Below are positions 19,197 to 29,080 of a stretch of 64,000 nt of DNA, piece by piece. Numbering within the stretch: the first letter of the stretch is position 1; each line of letters opens with the position of its first letter. The DNA is from Candidatus Scalindua sp. SCAELEC01 (GTDB lineage Bacteria > Planctomycetota > Brocadiia > Brocadiales > Scalinduaceae). The stretch is taken from contig SHMT01000021.1 of the NCBI GenBank assembly GCA_004282745.1, forward strand, positions 17,729-81,728. Direction: 5' to 3'. A program made the position numbers and the translations under genes. Below the pieces are notes generated by a model. That model was not told where the DNA came from. It searched no databases and saw nothing but the letters and a program-made list of their open reading frames with translations.

Positions 19197-20822
19197 TTAT
19201 TTGTATAAAATTTTTCTGAAAAGCACCACACTAACAATGAGGTTGAAAATATTTGCCCCCCACATTGAAGGGATAATGGGATACATTGAATCCTCAGCTA
19301 ATATGAGGCCGAGAGCAACTAATGGATAATAAAACAGCAATACCAAGATAAAGCTAATACCCAAGCTGATAAGCAGATTGCTACTTCTCGTCATGATACC
19401 TATTGGGATACCGATCAAAATAAAAGCTATGCATGAAAAAGAGGGTGATAGTCTTTTGTGGATATTAATTGACAATTCTCGTTTCAATTGTTGCTTGCTT
19501 GCACTTTCAATCCGTTTAGTAAGATCAGCGTATTCCTTATCCAGCTTATCCTTAATTGGTTTAAATGCTTCAATTGTCTTATTCGCTTTCTCTTTTCTCT
19601 CTATCTCATTTTTAATGACTCTGTTGGCAATAACAATCTTCCTTTTAGCATTTTTGATCCTTAGGTCTTCTCTTTTTAGTGTCTTTTTAATGAGAGAGAT
19701 TTTCTTGAGGACCTCATCTTCTCTCTTCTGCTCCAGATCATGAGATTCACTAGTTCTTTTATTGTTGTCGTTATTCCACCTTTCCTCCTCTCTTAGTTTT
19801 CTGAGATTATTTTGTGCAATGTTCTTATAATTTTCAAAATTAGAAATATCAATGTCTGTACGCTTCAATATCTTTTCTTGTTTTAAAATATTTTTGCTTG
19901 CGATTTCAATTTCAGCGTTGGCTGTTTCAACTTTCCGTTCGATATCTTTCCTTTGATTATTTATTTCAGCTATTACTCCAGTGGTATCATCGATAATTCC
20001 TTCAGGATCTTTGAAAAACTCTTTTGTGCCTTTTAACTCTTTACTTACCGCACCCTTTTGTGCAAGGATGTTTGTTAATGTGGTATATTTCAGGGATGTG
20101 TTTCGAACTCTCTGCTTAAATGGGATATCGAATGTTGCCTCCTCAAAGCTGCCCATCTGTGGTACACTCGCATCACCCTCACTACCAGGTTTAATAAATT
20201 CACCACGCCTCAAAGTTAATACTGCCAGATCTCCCTCTGGGCTAATAGAAATTTCTCCCTCCTCTGCCAAGATGATATTTACAATGAAATCCTCGTCATA
20301 TTCAAAGACAGCAAGATTTTTGTAAATACCATGCTCTACATTACTTATATACACTTGATACGGATAAACATTAATCTTCTTTTTAGCGGTAATAAAATGT
20401 TTGGCTAAAACCTGTTTGACCGCCTTTTCCTGGTACTTTCTTACTTGAAAATATGACTTGGGCAGTACTTCAGCGTTGAGATATAAGGTTATTAAACTAA
20501 AGAAGATGCCGGTAAAAACTATGGGGATAATTATCTTAAACAGATGTACACCGGCGATCTTGATGGCCAGGATCTCGTTGTCTGCACTCAACCTGCCGTA
20601 CGTCATAACCGTAGCCGTGAGCAAGGATGTTGGTAAGGCATGTGGTAGGGCGTATAATGCTAAGTAAGGCATTATGTGGAGAAGACTTGAAATATCAAGA
20701 CCTTTATGAAGCAGTTGTATTGAAAACCCAAGCAACATCAAAAGTTCAAAGCACAAGAAGGACGGGAGAAAAGTCCTAAACAGCTCCTTTATCAAATATT
20801 TGTTAAGTGTTTTTAAGAACAC
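19197..20822 (-). CDS. LptF/LptG-family LPS export permease with coiled-coil insertion
   Basis: 541 aa, against ~350-400 aa for usual LptF/LptG. The N-terminus has three helices of the YjgP/YjgQ family (IKELFRTFLPSFLCFELL..., then the NEILAIKIAGVHLFKI turn). A periplasmic beta-jellyroll part follows (about 110-245), and the C-terminal three helices start at about 455 (RLSPSFSCIAFILIGIPIG). Between them lies ~180 residues of Lys/Glu-rich heptad-like sequence, a long coiled coil not normal for the family. The protein would pull LPS out of the inner membrane with LptB. It diverges from the msbA-type gene, consistent with an LPS export locus. Confidence 0.85.
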   Translation of the reverse strand: MFLKTLNKYLIKELFRTFLPSFLCFELLMLLGFSIQLLHKGLDISSLLHIMPYLALYALPHALPTSLLTATVMTYGRLSADNEILAIKIAGVHLFKIIIPIVFTGIFFSLITLYLNAEVLPKSYFQVRKYQEKAVKQVLAKHFITAKKKINVYPYQVYISNVEHGIYKNLAVFEYDEDFIVNIILAEEGEISISPEGDLAVLTLRRGEFIKPGSEGDASVPQMGSFEEATFDIPFKQRVRNTSLKYTTLTNILAQKGAVSKELKGTKEFFKDPEGIIDDTTGVIAEINNQRKDIERKVETANAEIEIASKNILKQEKILKRTDIDISNFENYKNIAQNNLRKLREEERWNNDNNKRTSESHDLEQKREDEVLKKISLIKKTLKREDLRIKNAKRKIVIANRVIKNEIERKEKANKTIEAFKPIKDKLDKEYADLTKRIESASKQQLKRELSINIHKRLSPSFSCIAFILIGIPIGIMTRSSNLLISLGISFILVLLFYYPLVALGLILAEDSMYPIIPSMWGANIFNLIVSVVLFRKILYK

Positions 20823-21173
20823 GCAATAAGCCCGATAAAATGAGTGTAACCGCTTACATACAATAGTATTGAATTTTGATTATACCTATCATGTTTCTCA
20901 CAGGTCAATAAGAAATATTAAGATAACGTTGATACATTACCATGGCAAATGGAGTGCAGAAGCTTTTTGTTGACAAAATACCTTTGCGTGATAACATCTT
21001 CTTGGTTGTTTTATACCCGTAGCTATTAATTATGCTTTTGATACCTGTCTAATTTTCAAACCTATTTATAAACAGTACTTATCATAACTGTTTTATGTGA
21101 AATTTAAGAAAATCAGATTAAATGGACAACCTCTTCCATCACTCTCGGTTTCACCACTAGTTTGAACAGGTAA
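20823..21173. promoter_or_regulatory. Divergent promoter region of the LptF/G and msbA genes
   Basis: About 350 bp of AT-rich sequence separates the two divergent genes and must hold both promoters. I could not fix individual -35/-10 boxes with confidence. It contains no ORF of note. Confidence 0.4.
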
Positions 21174-23060
21174 ATGTCTATGAAAAAAAATACGATGATT
21201 CAGGAATGTGCCAGGTTATTCGCATATGCAAGACCTCATTGGAAAATGGCACTGCTCACGATTATTTGCATGGGTATTTTCACTCTTCTCAGTGGTGCTC
21301 AGTTGGCTTTGGTTAAACCGGTCATCGACCATTTGACGCGGGGAGAAACCCTGGGAGCTCCAATTGATCAAGATAGTTCTGTTCGACATACAAACGTAAA
21401 TTCATCTTTATCGCACATAAGAGGAAAGGCAGTTGACAAAATAAAGGAGACTCCTTTTGTCTCAAACTGGAGTAAGTTGTTAAGAATAATGACAAGTTCA
21501 TTCACCTTTATCGGTATCATCGCTGCCATAATAGCACCCTTTATCTTTTTCTTTAATTTTTTACAACAGTACCTAAAGAACCGAGTAATGTGGAGCGCGC
21601 TCGTTGATATCCGTAATCAACTTTGTGAACACCTGCTCCCACAATCGCTCAGCTATTTTGAGAATCGAAAAAGCGGAGATCTGATCTCTCGTCTCACAAA
21701 TGATATTTTTGCCACTCAATTTGGTCTTTCGATGCTCTTCGACAATATAATATTTTACCCGATGCGTTTACTATTAGGATTTTCACTTGCCTTCTATTTT
21801 AGCTGGAAACTTTCGCTCTTAACCTTTCTGGTACTGCCCGTTATCGTAGTTCCTGTTCTGATCTTTGGGAGAAAAATAAAAAAACATGGCAGAAGAAGCC
21901 TCGAACATCTGGGAGAATTGACCGATGCAATGAAGGAGATGTTCACCGGAATAAGGATCGTAAAGGCGTTTAAGATGGAAAATGAGGAGAGTAAGGAATT
22001 CAGAAAGATAAACAGCAGATACTTTAAGAAGATGATGCAGACCGTCAAGGCAAAGGCCATGAATTCGAGTACTACCGAATTCATCTATTCGCTAGGACTG
22101 GCGGCAATTATCATATTTGGTGGTTACGTTATAACGACGAAACAGGTTACACCCGGAGAATTGGGGGGGTTTGTTACCGTAACCGGCTTCATGATTCTTA
22201 CGTCAATAAAAAAACTTGCTAAATGTTATGGTAATCTTCAGGAATCTTTGGCCGGAGCAAGTCGTATCTTTGAACTACTGGATCAGAAACCCACAATCCT
22301 AGATCATCCTGATGCCGTAGAGATTAAGGAGATAAAAAAAGGAATTCTCTTTAAGAGTGTCAATTTTGCCTATGATAGTTCGCTGGTTCTTAAGGATATC
22401 AATCTTGTCGTTAGAAAGGGAGAGTTGATTGCCATTGTGGGCAGGAGCGGGGCGGGAAAATCAACACTGCTGGACCTCATTCCTCGCTTTTACGACACGG
22501 TAAGCGGGACCATCGAGATTGATGACATAGATATTCGCCGAATCAAACGGGATTCTCTTTTAGATCAAATTGCAATCGTTAGCCAGCAATCGTTTCTCTT
22601 TAATAGGAGTTTTGCCGATAACATCCTCTGTGGAAGACAGGATGCAACACTTGAAGAGGTAATGGATGCGGCAAAAGCGGCAAATATACACAATTTCATT
22701 GTGGGTCTTCCTAATAGATATGACACGATCGTGGGGGAGCAGGGGGTAAAGCTTTCCGGTGGCCAAAGACAACGGATAACTATCGCAAGGGCGATATTGA
22801 AAAATGCTCCTATCTTAATATTGGATGAAGCGACCTCTTCTCTCGATTCAGAATCTGAGAAACTTGTTCAGGATGCCCTTGATAACTTGATGGAGGGAAA
22901 GACCACCTTAGTCATAGCCCATCGTCTCTCAACCATACGCCACTCAGATCGTATAGTTGTTATGAAGAAAGGCTCAATCGTTGAAATAGGTACACACGAT
23001 GAGTTGATGAAACAAGGGGGAGAATATGAAAGATTGCATAGGATACAGTTTGGGGAATAG
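21174..23060 (+). CDS. msbA: ABC transporter, MsbA-type lipid exporter
   Basis: 628 aa, a half-transporter with an N-terminal six-helix domain (about 25-345) and a C-terminal ATPase. Walker A is GRSGAGKS, the Q-loop lies in IVSQQSFLF, the signature is LSGGQ, Walker B is ILILDEATS, and the H-loop is IAHRLST. The family includes MsbA, which flips lipid A-core across the inner membrane. Adjacency to an LptF/G-type permease favours that substrate over drugs. A loop insert around residues 65-95 lengthens the first periplasmic region. uvrA follows 5 bp later. Confidence 0.88.
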   Translation: MSMKKNTMIQECARLFAYARPHWKMALLTIICMGIFTLLSGAQLALVKPVIDHLTRGETLGAPIDQDSSVRHTNVNSSLSHIRGKAVDKIKETPFVSNWSKLLRIMTSSFTFIGIIAAIIAPFIFFFNFLQQYLKNRVMWSALVDIRNQLCEHLLPQSLSYFENRKSGDLISRLTNDIFATQFGLSMLFDNIIFYPMRLLLGFSLAFYFSWKLSLLTFLVLPVIVVPVLIFGRKIKKHGRRSLEHLGELTDAMKEMFTGIRIVKAFKMENEESKEFRKINSRYFKKMMQTVKAKAMNSSTTEFIYSLGLAAIIIFGGYVITTKQVTPGELGGFVTVTGFMILTSIKKLAKCYGNLQESLAGASRIFELLDQKPTILDHPDAVEIKEIKKGILFKSVNFAYDSSLVLKDINLVVRKGELIAIVGRSGAGKSTLLDLIPRFYDTVSGTIEIDDIDIRRIKRDSLLDQIAIVSQQSFLFNRSFADNILCGRQDATLEEVMDAAKAANIHNFIVGLPNRYDTIVGEQGVKLSGGQRQRITIARAILKNAPILILDEATSSLDSESEKLVQDALDNLMEGKTTLVIAHRLSTIRHSDRIVVMKKGSIVEIGTHDELMKQGGEYERLHRIQFGE

Positions 23061-23065
23061 GTAAA

Positions 23066-25963
23066 TTGAGGAAAGCGATAGTAGCCAGAGGAATTCGGGT
23101 ACACAATCTCAATAACATTAATGTTGAAATTCCCTTACGTCAGCTTGTCGTTATCACGGGTGTCAGTGGCTCCGGCAAATCAAGCTTGGCTTTTGATACT
23201 CTGTATGCGGAAGGGCAGAGGAGGTATGTGGAATCGTTTTCCGCGTATGCCCGTCAGTTCCTTGAGAGAATTGACAAACCCGATGTCGATCACATTGAGG
23301 GGATACCTCCCGCAATTGCGATAGAACAGAAGAATTCGGTAAAAAACCGGCGTTCTACGGTAGGAACGGCAACGGAGATAAATGATTATCTGCGGCTTCT
23401 CTTCGCCCGGATAGGAAAGACATACTGTGAAGGGTGTGGTGAAGAGGTTCGGAATGACACAATATCGCAGATCGCAGAGTACGTACTTTCACTCCCTGAA
23501 GGAGTGAGACTTCTTGTAACATTTCCTATCTCGATAAGTAAAAGGATCTCCGGTAAGATGCAGCTTGCAGCCTTAAGGGAACGAGGAATTATTCGAATCC
23601 TCGCGGACAAGGTAATTATAGACATCTCTTCTCAATCCAAAAACTTTAATATTCACAAATTCACCTCAGTTGCCGGTGTTGTAGATAGGTTGGTGACGGG
23701 AAAAAAGATAAAGAGCCGTCTGGTCGACAGCCTCGATGCCGCTTACCGGTTGGGTCACGGATACTTGCGAATTATGGTCCAGGGGAATCCTGACCAAGTG
23801 CAACCTTACCGTGGTCGTGATAGTCACATATATAAAAAAAAGCTTGTGGGTCTTATTATCGACGATGTTGAGTGGACGGAAGCATCATTTAGCGCCTATT
23901 TCCGCTGCAGTGCTTGTGATAGAGAGTACCCGACACCAACACCCCATCTCTTCTCCTTTAACAACCCACTCGGTGCCTGTGTGAGCTGTCAGGGGTTTGG
24001 TCATTCCATTGAGATAGACATGGACTTGGTCATACCCGATAAAACGAAGACCATTAATGAAGGAGCAATTGCTCCCTGGAATTCTCCCTCTTACTCCGGC
24101 TTACTAGAGGAATTACAAGCTGCGGCATCCCAATTTAACATTCCCCTTGATACCCCTTTCAACAAACTGACAAAGAACCAAGAGGGCTTGATCATTGAAG
24201 GAACAGAGGAGTTTTGGGGCATTAGAGAGTTCTTCACTAAACTGGAGAAGAAGAAGTACAAGATGCACGTAAGGGTCTTTCTCAGTAAATACAGGGCGTA
24301 TAACGTATGTGCTGAATGCAATGGTTCGAGGCTGAACCCATCCGCCCTTCACATAAAGGTTGATCGCTATACAATAACGGAAATCTGCAGGATGTCTATC
24401 GATGAGGCGTTTGACTTTTTCCAGAAGCTGAAACTCACAAGATTTGAAACGGAGATGGGAAAGCTCATATTATTGGAGATCAAGAAGCGACTGGGATACA
24501 TGGTCAAGGTAGGTTTGGGGTATCTGTCTCTGGATCGCATGACGCGTACGTTATCCGGCGGTGAGTCTCAAAGGGTAAACCTGACTACCTCTTTAGGCGC
24601 ATCGCTCGTGAATACACTCTATATATTGGATGAACCCAGTATTGGGTTACATCCCCGCGATACAAAACGCCTCATCAAGATCCTCAAAGAGTTGCGGGAT
24701 ATTGGAAATACCGTCATCGTAGTGGAGCATGATAGAGAGATCATGCACTCATGTGACTTCCTCGTCGATCTGGGGCCGGGGGCAGGGAAGGATGGTGGTA
24801 ATATCGTTTACAGAGGGAGTGTTAAAGACATACCCCCACAAACCGGGTCACTGACGGGACAATACTTAAGAGGGAAGAGAAAGATTGTTCCTCCTGCTGC
24901 GAGGAGAGTGGACAAGCGTAACAACGTTATGATTAGGGGTGCTTCGGAAAACAATCTGCAAAATGTTGACGTCTCTTTTCCACTCAAGACATTCACCTGT
25001 GTAACGGGGGTATCGGGATCCGGGAAAAGCACCCTTGTGCAGGACACTCTCTATAGCGCCATCAAAAGGAAGTTTGGGATCTATCAGGGATTGGTTGGGA
25101 AGCATAAGGAGATAACCATTAACGGACATATTGATAACGTAGTTTTGGTTGATCAATCTCCCATTGGAAGAACACCGAGATCAAATCCGGTAACCTATGT
25201 AAAGGTATTTGATGCGATGAGAAAGATATTCGCCTCCACGAGAGAGGCACAACGTTACGGACTCACCCCTGGCTCTTTCTCTTTTAATGTAAAGGGTGGC
25301 AGATGCGATCACTGCGATGGGTGCGGATATGTGAAAGTTGACATGCAGTTCCTTGCCGATATCTATGTAACGTGTGATCAATGCCACGGTACCCGTTATC
25401 GAAACGACATACTGGAGGTGAGCTATAAACAAAAAAACATCTGTGAAGTACTTGAAATGACGGTTAAAGAAGCCATGGACTTCTTTTCTGATCGTCCCAA
25501 ATATACCGTTACCGGGAAAAGACAAACGAGTCTCAGTAGGCTGTTATCGGATATCAGAAAAGGCTTGCAATACCTTGATGATACCGGTTTAGGGTATCTG
25601 AAATTGGGGCAGGCGGCGACAACGCTTTCAGGCGGTGAGGCACAGCGTTTGAAATTAGCGACCTATATGGCTCGGGGGAGAGGGGAAGAGATACTCTTTA
25701 TCTTTGACGAACCAACTAGCGGTTTACATTTTGACGATATCCGAAAACTGCTCGATTGTTTCCAGAAATTAATAGATAATGGTCACTCCATAATCGTCAT
25801 TGAACACAACCTTGATGTGATAAAGTGTGCAGACTACATCATAGACCTTGGCCCGGAGGGCGGAGATGGTGGTGGTTTTGTCGTAGGTTGTGGTACACCA
25901 GGAGAAATTGCCAAATTGCAAAATTCACATACGGGGAAATTTCTTAAGAAAGCTCGTGCATGA
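23066..25963 (+). CDS. uvrA: Excinuclease ABC subunit A
   Basis: 965 aa, full length. Two ATPase halves are present: Walker A GVSGSGKSSLAFDTL near residue 33 and GVSGSGKSTLVQDTL near 650; signatures LSGGES and LSGGEA; Walker B ILDEPSIGLHPRD and IFDEPTSGLHFDD. Zinc-binding CxxC pairs occur at CEGCGEEV, CSACDREY, CVSC/CAEC and CDHCDGCGY. It recognises bulky DNA lesions and loads UvrB in nucleotide excision repair. The TTG start is 5 bp after the msbA stop, so the two are translated from one message. Confidence 0.96.
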   Translation: MRKAIVARGIRVHNLNNINVEIPLRQLVVITGVSGSGKSSLAFDTLYAEGQRRYVESFSAYARQFLERIDKPDVDHIEGIPPAIAIEQKNSVKNRRSTVGTATEINDYLRLLFARIGKTYCEGCGEEVRNDTISQIAEYVLSLPEGVRLLVTFPISISKRISGKMQLAALRERGIIRILADKVIIDISSQSKNFNIHKFTSVAGVVDRLVTGKKIKSRLVDSLDAAYRLGHGYLRIMVQGNPDQVQPYRGRDSHIYKKKLVGLIIDDVEWTEASFSAYFRCSACDREYPTPTPHLFSFNNPLGACVSCQGFGHSIEIDMDLVIPDKTKTINEGAIAPWNSPSYSGLLEELQAAASQFNIPLDTPFNKLTKNQEGLIIEGTEEFWGIREFFTKLEKKKYKMHVRVFLSKYRAYNVCAECNGSRLNPSALHIKVDRYTITEICRMSIDEAFDFFQKLKLTRFETEMGKLILLEIKKRLGYMVKVGLGYLSLDRMTRTLSGGESQRVNLTTSLGASLVNTLYILDEPSIGLHPRDTKRLIKILKELRDIGNTVIVVEHDREIMHSCDFLVDLGPGAGKDGGNIVYRGSVKDIPPQTGSLTGQYLRGKRKIVPPAARRVDKRNNVMIRGASENNLQNVDVSFPLKTFTCVTGVSGSGKSTLVQDTLYSAIKRKFGIYQGLVGKHKEITINGHIDNVVLVDQSPIGRTPRSNPVTYVKVFDAMRKIFASTREAQRYGLTPGSFSFNVKGGRCDHCDGCGYVKVDMQFLADIYVTCDQCHGTRYRNDILEVSYKQKNICEVLEMTVKEAMDFFSDRPKYTVTGKRQTSLSRLLSDIRKGLQYLDDTGLGYLKLGQAATTLSGGEAQRLKLATYMARGRGEEILFIFDEPTSGLHFDDIRKLLDCFQKLIDNGHSIIVIEHNLDVIKCADYIIDLGPEGGDGGGFVVGCGTPGEIAKLQNSHTGKFLKKARA

Positions 25964-26160
25964 CGTGACTTTCGGCCTAATTGGCGTATTGGCTCTCTCT
26001 CCATTTTATTGGTCAGGTATCCGAGAGTAAAGAGTATGACTGATACGAGTAAACCCAAAGCTACGGTTTTTACCTTGTAATCTTGATTGGTAAACGAATC
26101 CGTATTCCGATATAAAAATGGGGTTACCCTGGAAACGGTGACCACTGAACCTTTGAACTC

Positions 26161-27069
26161 TTACGAAAGGTCTAACATCTGTTGTATTGTCTTCCTCGCC
26201 TTTACAGCGATCTCTTCCGGTACCGTAACGACGAACTGGAGATCTTCTAACGACCACATCACCTTCTCCAGAGTGTTTAATTTCATGTTAGGGCAATCGG
26301 ATAGGGGGGTTGCGGGTAAAAAGGTCTTGTCCGGATACGTCTGGCGCAAACGATGGAGGATACCGATTTCCGTTCCAACAATGAACTCCTTTGTATGGTT
26401 ACTACCCGGATACTTTATGATACCGGTTGTGCTTGCTACATGGTCGGCCAAAGCAATCACATCTGGCGTACACTCAGGGTGAACAACTATCTTTGCGTCT
26501 GGATGTTCGGACTTTAGTTGTACCACATGTTCAGAAAGGATCCGGTGATGTGAAGGGCAATAACCATCCCAAAAAATCATTTTCCGGTTTAAGCATGACG
26601 CGACATAAGCACCGAGGCTCTTATCAGGTACAAATAATATTTCTCTATCTTTAGGGATGGAAGCCACGATCTTAGTTGCGTTTGCTGAAGTGCAACAAAT
26701 GTCGCTCTCCGCTTTAACGGCTGCTGTACTATTAACGTAACAGACGACAGTAACATCGGGATAGAGTTTCTTTTTCTCCCTCAGTTCTCTTGCCGTTATC
26801 ATGGCCGCCATGGGGCAACCGGCATTTTCGTCCGGCATAATCACGGTTTTATCAGGACACAACATCGCAGCGGTTTCTGCCATGAAGTGTACGCCGCAAA
26901 ATACAATCAGATCTGCATCTGTTTTTGCTGCCTGTTGAGAGAGCCCCAAAGAGTCACCGACAAAGTCAGCCACATCCTGTATCTCACCTCGTTGGTAATT
27001 ATGTGCCAAAATTATTGCGTTATGCTTCTTCCTCAGCTCAGAAATCCTTTCAACGATAGGATCTGTCAA
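26161..27069 (-). CDS. nadA: Quinolinate synthase A
   Basis: 302 aa. It condenses iminoaspartate with dihydroxyacetone phosphate to quinolinate for NAD synthesis, using a 4Fe-4S cluster. Family motifs are LAHNYQRGEIQDVADFVGDS, FCGVHFMAETA, CCTSANATK, HPECTPDV and DCPNMKLNTLEKV. Their cysteines (about residues 83, 170 region and 258) give the three cluster ligands. The TTG start has AAGGAG 6-7 bp upstream. No nadB or nadC is adjacent. A family 1 hairpin lies just upstream of the start. Confidence 0.95.
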   Translation of the reverse strand: MTDPIVERISELRKKHNAIILAHNYQRGEIQDVADFVGDSLGLSQQAAKTDADLIVFCGVHFMAETAAMLCPDKTVIMPDENAGCPMAAMITARELREKKKLYPDVTVVCYVNSTAAVKAESDICCTSANATKIVASIPKDREILFVPDKSLGAYVASCLNRKMIFWDGYCPSHHRILSEHVVQLKSEHPDAKIVVHPECTPDVIALADHVASTTGIIKYPGSNHTKEFIVGTEIGILHRLRQTYPDKTFLPATPLSDCPNMKLNTLEKVMWSLEDLQFVVTVPEEIAVKARKTIQQMLDLS

Positions 27070-27100
27070 TCTATTACTCCTTCATGTATTATAAACTAGG

Positions 27101-27143
27101 TAAGGGTCCAGGAAGATATACAGTTATTTCCTCCCGGACCTCA
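27101..27143. repeat. Collapsed family 1 MITE hairpin upstream of nadA
   Basis: TAAGGGTCCAGGAA (27101-27114) pairs with TTCCTCCCGGACCTCA across a ~12-nt loop. It resembles the two ends of the 5300-5517 element joined without the interior. It lies 30 bp upstream of the nadA TTG, inside its leader or promoter. Confidence 0.55.
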
Positions 27144-27287
27144 CAAGCTACTTTATAAAGATCTCATCTTCCGCAAAAGCGGTTAAAAATTAAATAAAAA
27201 CTATTATTAAGTAAAATACCTATTTTTACAACAGTTTTTTATTTCTGTTGTATACTCGGTTGAAATAGTGAATTAATTATGAAACCG

Positions 27288-27712
27288 ATACTAAAACCGA
27301 TATGGTTTGTGGTTTTACCCGTCCCCGCCAGAAAGAGCGTCGCCCGCCCGGCCTGTCAGCCATACGGACGGGGGCTGGCGAACGGTTGACAGCCCGGGCA
27401 GGCCGGAAACCATATCTTGGTTGCCTGCCCGATAAGTCGTTCAGGCGAGCCATTATCCTTGGACAAAAGGTGCAAAGGACTTTACTCGCTCAATTGATCT
27501 CGGATTTTATCCGAAAACTATTCAGTAGCGTCCGGTTAGGTTTTTGCGTATTAAAGTTATTGCCCCAAAACTTGTCATTCCCGCATGTTTTTAGCGGGAA
27601 TCTATGATGAAACGAGTCTTTGGATACCCGATAAAGGCGTTCGGGTATAACGAAAGCCGCATAAGCAAAAACCTAACCGGACAATGATAAAAACCATTAT
27701 GAGATGAGTATA
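27288..27712. mobile_element. MITE-like element, family 2, copy B, interrupted by another element
   Basis: The left end carries ATACTAAAACCGATATGGTT. The right end, at 27690-27712, reads AACCATTATGAGATGAGTAT. The interior has the CCGCCAGAAAGAGCG and GGACAAAAGGTGCAAAGGAC segments seen in other copies. A 153-bp element (27530-27682) splits it near the right end. Confidence 0.75.
27530..27682. mobile_element. MITE-like element nested in copy B (family 5)
   Basis: 153 bp with 22-bp ends: GTCCGGTTAGGTTTTTGCGT-AT at the left and its reverse complement, with one mismatch, at the right. The interior holds an ATTCCCGC...GCGGGAAT hairpin. The host MITE sequence AAAACTATT (27514-27522) is repeated as AAAACCATT at 27690-27698, which looks like a ~9-bp target duplication a few bases outside the ends. 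Confidence 0.68.
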
Positions 27713-27954
27713 TCTTTGCCCTATTCATGTGCTTAAACGAGGACTTAGTAGTCTAACCATAACTGCCTAGTTAGAAGGTTTGCAGTACTTATGTAATCGT
27801 ATCATCCTAGCACTCAGTTACTTGAGTGTTTGATAGTTGTAGATTTTTAGAGCAGCAGAGTGGGTGGTAAGTTTTCGTTAAACCATTAACTTTGAATTCA
27901 CTTGACACCATTTAATGTTTTTGATAATTTTACACACTTGCAAAGGGATGTAAT

Positions 27955-28028
27955 GGGCGATTAGCTCAGTTGGCTAGAGCACTTGCTCGACAAGCAAGGG
28001 GTCACTGGTTCGAGTCCAGTATCGCCCA
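27955..28028 (+). tRNA. tRNA-Val (anticodon GAC)
   Basis: A complete cloverleaf: acceptor GGGCGAT/ATCGCCC, D-arm GCTC...GAGC, anticodon stem CTTGC/GCAAG with loop TCGACAA, T-arm ACTGG/CCAGT with TTCGAGT, discriminator A, no encoded CCA. Anticodon GAC reads valine codons GUC/GUU. The 3' half (from 27986) is repeated twice downstream, marking it as an integration site. Confidence 0.95.
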
Positions 28029-28031
28029 TAT
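27986..28031 (+). other. attL-like site within tRNA-Val
   Basis: The 46 bp from CTCGACAAG in the anticodon loop to three bases past the discriminator are identical to 43675-43720. They match 44764-44811 with one mismatch. Tyrosine recombinases typically use this part of tRNA genes as attB. Confidence 0.85.
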
Positions 28032-28156
28032 TTATCAATCTCGTCCAACTTTTTGTTCAAGCTGATAAGTATTTCTCCCGCATTGCAAGACTGGTCACAT
28101 TATTCATTTTAAATTTTTACTTGTTTGTTACAACCTTTTGAACAAAATTAAGGATT

Positions 28157-28381
28157 ATGACTAAATTATTAGAAAAAGCATTTAACCAAGCTTCCAAACT
28201 TCCTGATTCATCTCAGGATGCTATTGCGGCCATTATACTGGAAGAATTAGAAGATGAAAAGAAATGGGAAACATCTTTTGCCAATTCGCAAGTCGCTCTT
28301 TCTACACTTGCAACAAAGGTACGTAATGAGATTAAACAAGGAGAAACGCTCCCATTTGATCCTGCATCCAGAACAAAATGA
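28157..28381 (+). CDS. Antitoxin of a ParE/RelE-type module
   Basis: A 74-aa small acidic-then-basic helical protein. It overlaps the next gene by 4 bp (ATGA), the usual arrangement of antitoxin first and toxin second. Family members next to ParE-like toxins show the same LPxSxQDAIAxxILEELEDEKKWE opening. It should neutralise the toxin and repress the operon. It lies ~130 bp inside the tRNA-Val island. Confidence 0.75.
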   Translation: MTKLLEKAFNQASKLPDSSQDAIAAIILEELEDEKKWETSFANSQVALSTLATKVRNEIKQGETLPFDPASRTK

Positions 28382-28647
28382 TATCCCGTACTACGAAAGA
28401 GTTTTGGAAACTTTTTGACGCACTTCCCAAAACTATACGAAACCAAACGGTAAAAACCTATAAAGTATGGAATAACAATCCTAACCATCCCAGCCTTCAT
28501 TTTAAATCCATTCACAGTACCGAAACTCTTTATTCCGTTCGTATCAGTCGTGGTTATCGAGCACTGGGACTAAAGGAAGCTAAAGCTATTACCTGGTTCT
28601 GGGTTGGCTCGCATACGGAATACGAGAAACTGATTTCTAGGTATTAG
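28378..28647 (+). CDS. ParE/RelE-superfamily toxin
   Basis: 89 aa. The RelE/ParE fold is suggested by short alternating helices and strands ending in ITWFWVGSHTEYEKLI, and by SVRISRGYRALG, the strand carrying the basic residue of the family. The target (mRNA on the ribosome or gyrase) cannot be told from sequence. It is paired with the overlapping antitoxin gene, and the module could stabilise the island. Confidence 0.78.
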   Translation: MISRTTKEFWKLFDALPKTIRNQTVKTYKVWNNNPNHPSLHFKSIHSTETLYSVRISRGYRALGLKEAKAITWFWVGSHTEYEKLISRY

Positions 28648-29080
28648 TTGATATATTAATTTTTGGTTCTTCTCCCAATTACACTTGATATCTAAACGAT
28701 ATTTATCAGTATTCTTAGCAGGAAAATATAGGATGAGACATATACAAAAAGCAAGTTTTGATAATTGACTTAGGGGAATATGAACTGTTTGAAGGAATGG
28801 GCATTGAGGAAATTTATAAACAAGCTAAGGAGTATTCTGAAATAGATAGCAGGGTGTTGGTTGAGAGATAGTCCTATAAAATAAAGAGGGTTGAGGAATA
28901 AATGCTTTGAAAATGGACAAACTGCACAAAACGAGATACCTCATAAGTCGGTGTTCCTTGTTGTCGATGAAACTTATTTTTAAATAATGCGTATGGTGCT
29001 TCCGATTTACAGGGTATTGTACGTTGTAAGTTGGCGATGCTTAAATGCGAGGACCGACCCCGTTCCTAAAATTCGGACCA
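28648..29080. other. Gene debris downstream of the toxin-antitoxin pair
   Basis: A plus-strand fragment around 28762-28872 reads IDLGEYELFEGMGIEEIYK and ends in a stop. It has no good start and is probably the relic of a longer gene. Nothing else is supported. Confidence 0.35.

Noticed and set aside
25834..26145. Minus-strand 103-codon frame with a hydrophobic segment after nadA
   Set aside because: It overlaps the uvrA 3' end by 130 bp in antisense, its C-terminus is Pro/Ser-rich antisense sequence, and the GTG start lacks a clear ribosome binding site. A tiny membrane protein cannot be excluded.
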